A stretch of DNA of 64,000 bases, taken from assembly GCF_043557345.1 (NCBI RefSeq), contig NZ_JBIFFV010000003.1:1-64000 (forward strand), given 5' to 3'. Shown piece by piece: positions 61,113 to 64,000 of the stretch (positions are counted from its first letter, which is position 1; the number at the start of each line of letters is the position of its first letter). The notes below the pieces were generated by a model that saw only the letters and a program-made list of their open reading frames with translations, searched no databases and was not told the DNA's origin. The position numbers and the translations under genes were made by a program. This DNA comes from Sulfitobacter sp043557345. Lineage in GTDB: Bacteria; Pseudomonadota; Alphaproteobacteria; Rhodobacterales; Rhodobacteraceae.

Positions 61113-61403
61113 ATGCCTAAATTCCTGCGCCCCGCGCTTTGTCTGACCCTTCTGGGCCTCGCCGCCTGTGACGAGATCGCCGTGGCCGACGACCCCGCGG
61201 CGCTGGCGGAATTGCGCGGGCAGAAAAGCTGCGTCTCCGCGGTGGCCCAGCAAACCGGAGCGGCGGGGGTTGCGATCAACACCACCCGCCCGATCGTTGA
61301 GCTTTACCGCCATATCGTCGATGTACCCGGCGCGGCGAGCTGGTCTTGCATCACCGATCCGAATGGCAAAGCGGTTGAGATCGCAGAGCAGCGCAGCGGT
61401 TAA
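61113..61403 (+). CDS. Small lipoprotein, hypothetical
   Basis: A 96-aa protein with a lipoprotein signal (LCLTLLGLAAC, acylated Cys at the lipobox). The mature part has two further cysteines (QKSCVSAVAQQTG and SWSCITDPNG) that could form a disulfide. I recognise no named family. The start with AAAGGACC upstream is preferred over a frame extending 54 codons upstream. It converges on dctD. Confidence 0.75.
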   Translation: MPKFLRPALCLTLLGLAACDEIAVADDPAALAELRGQKSCVSAVAQQTGAAGVAINTTRPIVELYRHIVDVPGAASWSCITDPNGKAVEIAEQRSG

Positions 61404-61426
61404 GCCGCGCTGCTTGTAGGGCGCGG

Positions 61427-62761
61427 TCAGAGGTAATCTGACCGCTGCAAACCGTATTTTGCCATCTTTTCATTCAAGGTCCGGCGCGGTAGGCAAAGCT
61501 CGTCCATCACGCTGGCGATTGAGCCCTTGTGGCGGCGCATGGTGTTGTCGATCAACATGCGCTCAAAGGCTTCGACATACTCCTTCAGCGGTTTGCCTTC
61601 GGTGGTCATCACCGGCTGCATCTCGTCATGGTCGCTCATCAACAGCGAGGCGATGGTGCCCGAGCCGCGGCGCGATTGCAGTACGGCGCGTTCAGCCACA
61701 TTGATGAGTTGCCGCACGTTCCCGGGCCATGGCGCCTGCAACAGCTGTGCCGCCTCTTGCGCACTGACCTGAGGCGCTTCGCAACCGTATTCATCCGCAA
61801 ATTGATCGCTCAACCGGGTGAAAAGCGTCAGAATATCCTCGCCGCGCTGGCGCAGGGGGGGCACGGTGATGCGGAGGGCCGCCAGACGATAAAACAGGTC
61901 CGAGCGCAGCGCATCTTCCGAGGTGCGCCCTGCCTCTTGCAGGTTCGAAATGGCGACGATCCGTGTCTCCGCCGGGGTGCCCTGCTCGTTGATCGCGCTC
62001 AACAGGCGGGCTTGAAGCTGCTCGGACAGCGCCTCGATATCCTCCAAAACCAAGGTGCCACCGCGGGCCTCTTCGATGGCGGGCAGTTGCGCATCTTCGG
62101 GCTGCATCGGGCCGAACAGCCGTTTGGCCAGCGCCTCTTCCTCCAAAGCACCGCAGGAGACGAGCACGAATTTCTTGCCCGCCCGCGAGCCGACGGCGTG
62201 CAGCGCATGGGCAACCAAAGTCTTACCCGTCCCGGTTTCCCCGTCGATCAGCACATGACCATCGGCCTGCCCCAGATCCAGAATATCCTCGCGCAGGCGC
62301 TCCATCACCGGGGATTGGCCGATCAGCTTTTTCATCAACTGACCGCCATCCGACAATTCACGCCGCAGGGCGCGGTTGTCCATCACCAGCCGCCGCGCGT
62401 TGGTGGCCTTCTTGGCCAGTTCGCTCATCCGGTCGGGGTTGAAGGGTTTTTCGAGGAAGTCAAACGCGCCCACCCGCATCGCCTCCACCGCCATCGGCAC
62501 GTCGCCATGGCCGGTTATCATAATGACCGGCAGGGCCGAGTCGCTGCCCATGAGCTTTTTCAGAAATTGCATCCCATCCATGCCCGGCATCTTGATGTCG
62601 GAGATGACGATGCCCGGATAGTCCGGCCCCAATGTCTTGAGCGCATCCTCGGCGCTGCCGAAAGTTTCCGTGTCATAGCCCGAGAGGGCCAGCCACTGGC
62701 TGATCGACTGCCGCATGTCCTGTTCGTCATCTACAATCGCGATTTTCATTGCCTGAGCCAT
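61427..62761 (-). CDS. DctD-like response regulator lacking the sigma54 GAFTGA motif
   Basis: A 444-aa NtrC-family architecture. The receiver has phospho-site Asp55 (VISDIKMPG); the AAA+ domain has Walker A GETGTGKT (174-181); a Fis-type HTH ends the protein (CLPRRTLNEKMAKYGL). Where activators have the GAFTGA loop, this protein reads RLFGPMQPEDAQLP, with the loop missing, and Walker B reads LVLEDIE instead of the usual LDE order. It pairs with the dctB-like kinase 4 bases upstream, so a C4-dicarboxylate response is likely, but probably not through ordinary sigma54 activation. Confidence 0.85.
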   Translation of the reverse strand: MAQAMKIAIVDDEQDMRQSISQWLALSGYDTETFGSAEDALKTLGPDYPGIVISDIKMPGMDGMQFLKKLMGSDSALPVIMITGHGDVPMAVEAMRVGAFDFLEKPFNPDRMSELAKKATNARRLVMDNRALRRELSDGGQLMKKLIGQSPVMERLREDILDLGQADGHVLIDGETGTGKTLVAHALHAVGSRAGKKFVLVSCGALEEEALAKRLFGPMQPEDAQLPAIEEARGGTLVLEDIEALSEQLQARLLSAINEQGTPAETRIVAISNLQEAGRTSEDALRSDLFYRLAALRITVPPLRQRGEDILTLFTRLSDQFADEYGCEAPQVSAQEAAQLLQAPWPGNVRQLINVAERAVLQSRRGSGTIASLLMSDHDEMQPVMTTEGKPLKEYVEAFERMLIDNTMRRHKGSIASVMDELCLPRRTLNEKMAKYGLQRSDYL

Positions 62762-62765
62762 GCGT

Positions 62766-64000
62766 TTACTCCGCCGCTTCTATCTTCGTTTCATCTGCCA
62801 ATATGGGCAGTTGCATTTCAAATACAGCGCCACCGTTCTGTCCGTTGCGCGCCGTCAGCCTCCCGCCGAGGTCGTTGACGATCCCCGATGAAATGGCAAG
62901 ACCCAGCCCCACGCCATCGCCGGGCTGTTTGGTCGTGTAGAAAGGTTCGAACAGCGCGTCCAAGTCTTCGATCCCCGGGCCATTGTCGCGCACGGTCAAT
63001 GTCGCCGTCTCCCCCGCTGATAGTATAATGTCCACCTGAGGGTTTCGTTCCGATTTTGTTGCGTCCAATGCATTTCTTAACAGGTTTACCATAACTTGTT
63101 CGATCCGCATACGGTCTCCCATCACCATGACGGGATTATCGGGCAGGATACGGCTGATCTGGACCTGCCGTTGGCGCAATTGCGGCTCCATCATCGACAG
63201 GGATGAGGCCAAGGCCGCCCCCATGTCGACCGGAGAGAAGGCCTCTTGCCCCTTGCGGGCATAGGATTTCAGCTGCCGGGTAATCGCGCCCATCCGTTCG
63301 ATCAGATCGTCGATGCGCCCAAAGGACGACAGGGCCTCATCCTGCCGGTTGCGATTGAGCAACAACCGCGCGCCCGCCAGATAGGTCTTCATCGCGGCAA
63401 GCGGTTGATTCAACTCATGGCTCACGGCGGCGGACATCTCACCCAAGGCGGCAAGTTTCGATGACTGTTCAAGGGTTTGCTCGGCCACGGCGAGGGTCTG
63501 TTGCACCCGCTTGCGCTCAGCGATCTCACGTTGGAGGGCAAGGTTCAGCGCCCTGAGCTTGGCCGATTCCCGTTGGAAAATCGCCAGCCTGCCGGCGGTG
63601 CGACGGCTGAGGAAGTAGAACGCCAAGGCCAGCAGGATCGCAAAGCCCATGACCTCAAGCGCCAGCACGCCGTTCACCTTTTCACGCACGGAGGCATAGG
63701 TGGTGTAACTGCTCATCCGCCAGCCGCGGAACGGGATGCGGTTCTCCAGCCGCATCACCGCTTCGCCTTGCAGGTAGGCATCAGGCGGCAGCGCGGTCCA
63801 ATCCGTGGTGGCTTGGATGGCGCGCTCGATGGCGCTTTGCGGCGTGTGGTTGGCCAAGGCTTCGGGTTCGGTCAGCCCGCGCCAGCGCGGCTCGGTGGCG
63901 AGAATGATCTGCCCGGTGCTGTCCATGACAATCACCGCGTCGGAAATCCCGGCCCATGCGCGTTCGAATTTTTGCAAGTCGACCTCGACCGCGATCACGC
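62766..64000 (-). CDS. DctB-like sensor histidine kinase (5' end beyond the window)
   Basis: Partial gene: only the C-terminal 410 or so residues are in the window. Visible parts are the end of the periplasmic sensor domain, one membrane helix (VLALEVMGFAILLALAFYFL), a coiled coil, HisKA with AAVSHELNQPLAAMKTYLAG, and the ATPase boxes NLLRNALDATKSE, DNGPGIED and GVGLGLAIS. The overall pattern fits DctB, which senses C4-dicarboxylates. The stop is 4 bases before the dctD-like ATG. Confidence 0.88.
   Translation of the reverse strand, partial: VIAVEVDLQKFERAWAGISDAVIVMDSTGQIILATEPRWRGLTEPEALANHTPQSAIERAIQATTDWTALPPDAYLQGEAVMRLENRIPFRGWRMSSYTTYASVREKVNGVLALEVMGFAILLALAFYFLSRRTAGRLAIFQRESAKLRALNLALQREIAERKRVQQTLAVAEQTLEQSSKLAALGEMSAAVSHELNQPLAAMKTYLAGARLLLNRNRQDEALSSFGRIDDLIERMGAITRQLKSYARKGQEAFSPVDMGAALASSLSMMEPQLRQRQVQISRILPDNPVMVMGDRMRIEQVMVNLLRNALDATKSERNPQVDIILSAGETATLTVRDNGPGIEDLDALFEPFYTTKQPGDGVGLGLAISSGIVNDLGGRLTARNGQNGGAVFEMQLPILADETKIEAAE

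Overview
The window reads as a chromosomal segment of a marine alphaproteobacterium of the Rhodobacteraceae, most likely the Roseobacter group. Four observations support this: GC-rich coding DNA with densely packed, overlapping operons; a dmdA-acuI pair for dimethylsulfoniopropionate (DMSP) demethylation; a circularly permuted two-piece tmRNA whose tag decodes as ANDNRAPVAMAA; and a phrA-cfa-trgA-trgB-cysK block like the tellurite/oxidative-stress loci known from Rhodobacter. I saw no insertion sequences, prophage genes, CRISPR arrays or rRNA genes.

Layout. 0.1-9.6 kb, minus strand: yicC, gmk, a gamma-carbonic-anhydrase-like gene, phoR, pstS, pstC, pstA, pstB, phoU and phoB, one continuous phosphate module with three direct Pho-box repeats before pstS. 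9.8-14.3 kb: PAS-domain protein, class II DAHP synthase, GlxA-type regulator and a secreted sugar dehydrogenase. 14.4-20 kb: complete branched-chain amino acid ABC transporter (binding protein, two ATPases, two permeases) ending in a strong bidirectional terminator. 20-22.7 kb: HerA-like ATPase, then an intergenic region with two candidate small RNAs of near-complementary sequence, then an IalB-family secreted protein. 22.7-30.4 kb: envelope biosynthesis (ketosynthase, dedicated acyl carrier protein, LpxD, two L,D-transpeptidases, a DUF882 protein) plus an FAD/NAD(P)-binding protein. 31.2-41.2 kb: tRNA-Ser(GGA), alaX, an MscS-type channel, cysK, trgB, trgA, cfa, phrA and a class-V aminotransferase-fold enzyme. 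41.2-48.4 kb: a BCCT transporter, then a long minus-strand run DUF2182-DUF1326-DinB-dmdA-acuI-HIT, divergent from a GntR/FadR-type regulator with a large inverted-repeat operator in the shared promoter. 48.5-52.9 kb: ssrA (tmRNA), chrA, sspB (ClpXP adaptor for ssrA-tagged proteins), fumC and three small genes. 52.9-64 kb: class I fructose-bisphosphate aldolase, cytochrome P450 overlapping an alpha/beta-hydrolase-like gene, ccdA, tusA, RNase E with a large acidic insertion, a small lipoprotein, and dctD/dctB, the latter cut by the window end.

Most notable: (i) two tandem small-RNA candidates at 21.66-21.88 kb whose single-stranded cores can pair over 29 positions; (ii) the DMSP demethylation genes embedded in one run with metal-binding-type DUF2182/DUF1326 proteins under a probable FadR-type repressor; (iii) a DctD-like regulator lacking the sigma54-contacting GAFTGA loop; (iv) an ACP-ketosynthase-LpxD set suggesting a specialised acyl chain for the envelope; (v) a PhoR without membrane segments. 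All functional statements are from reading the sequence and recalled family knowledge; no database search was run.
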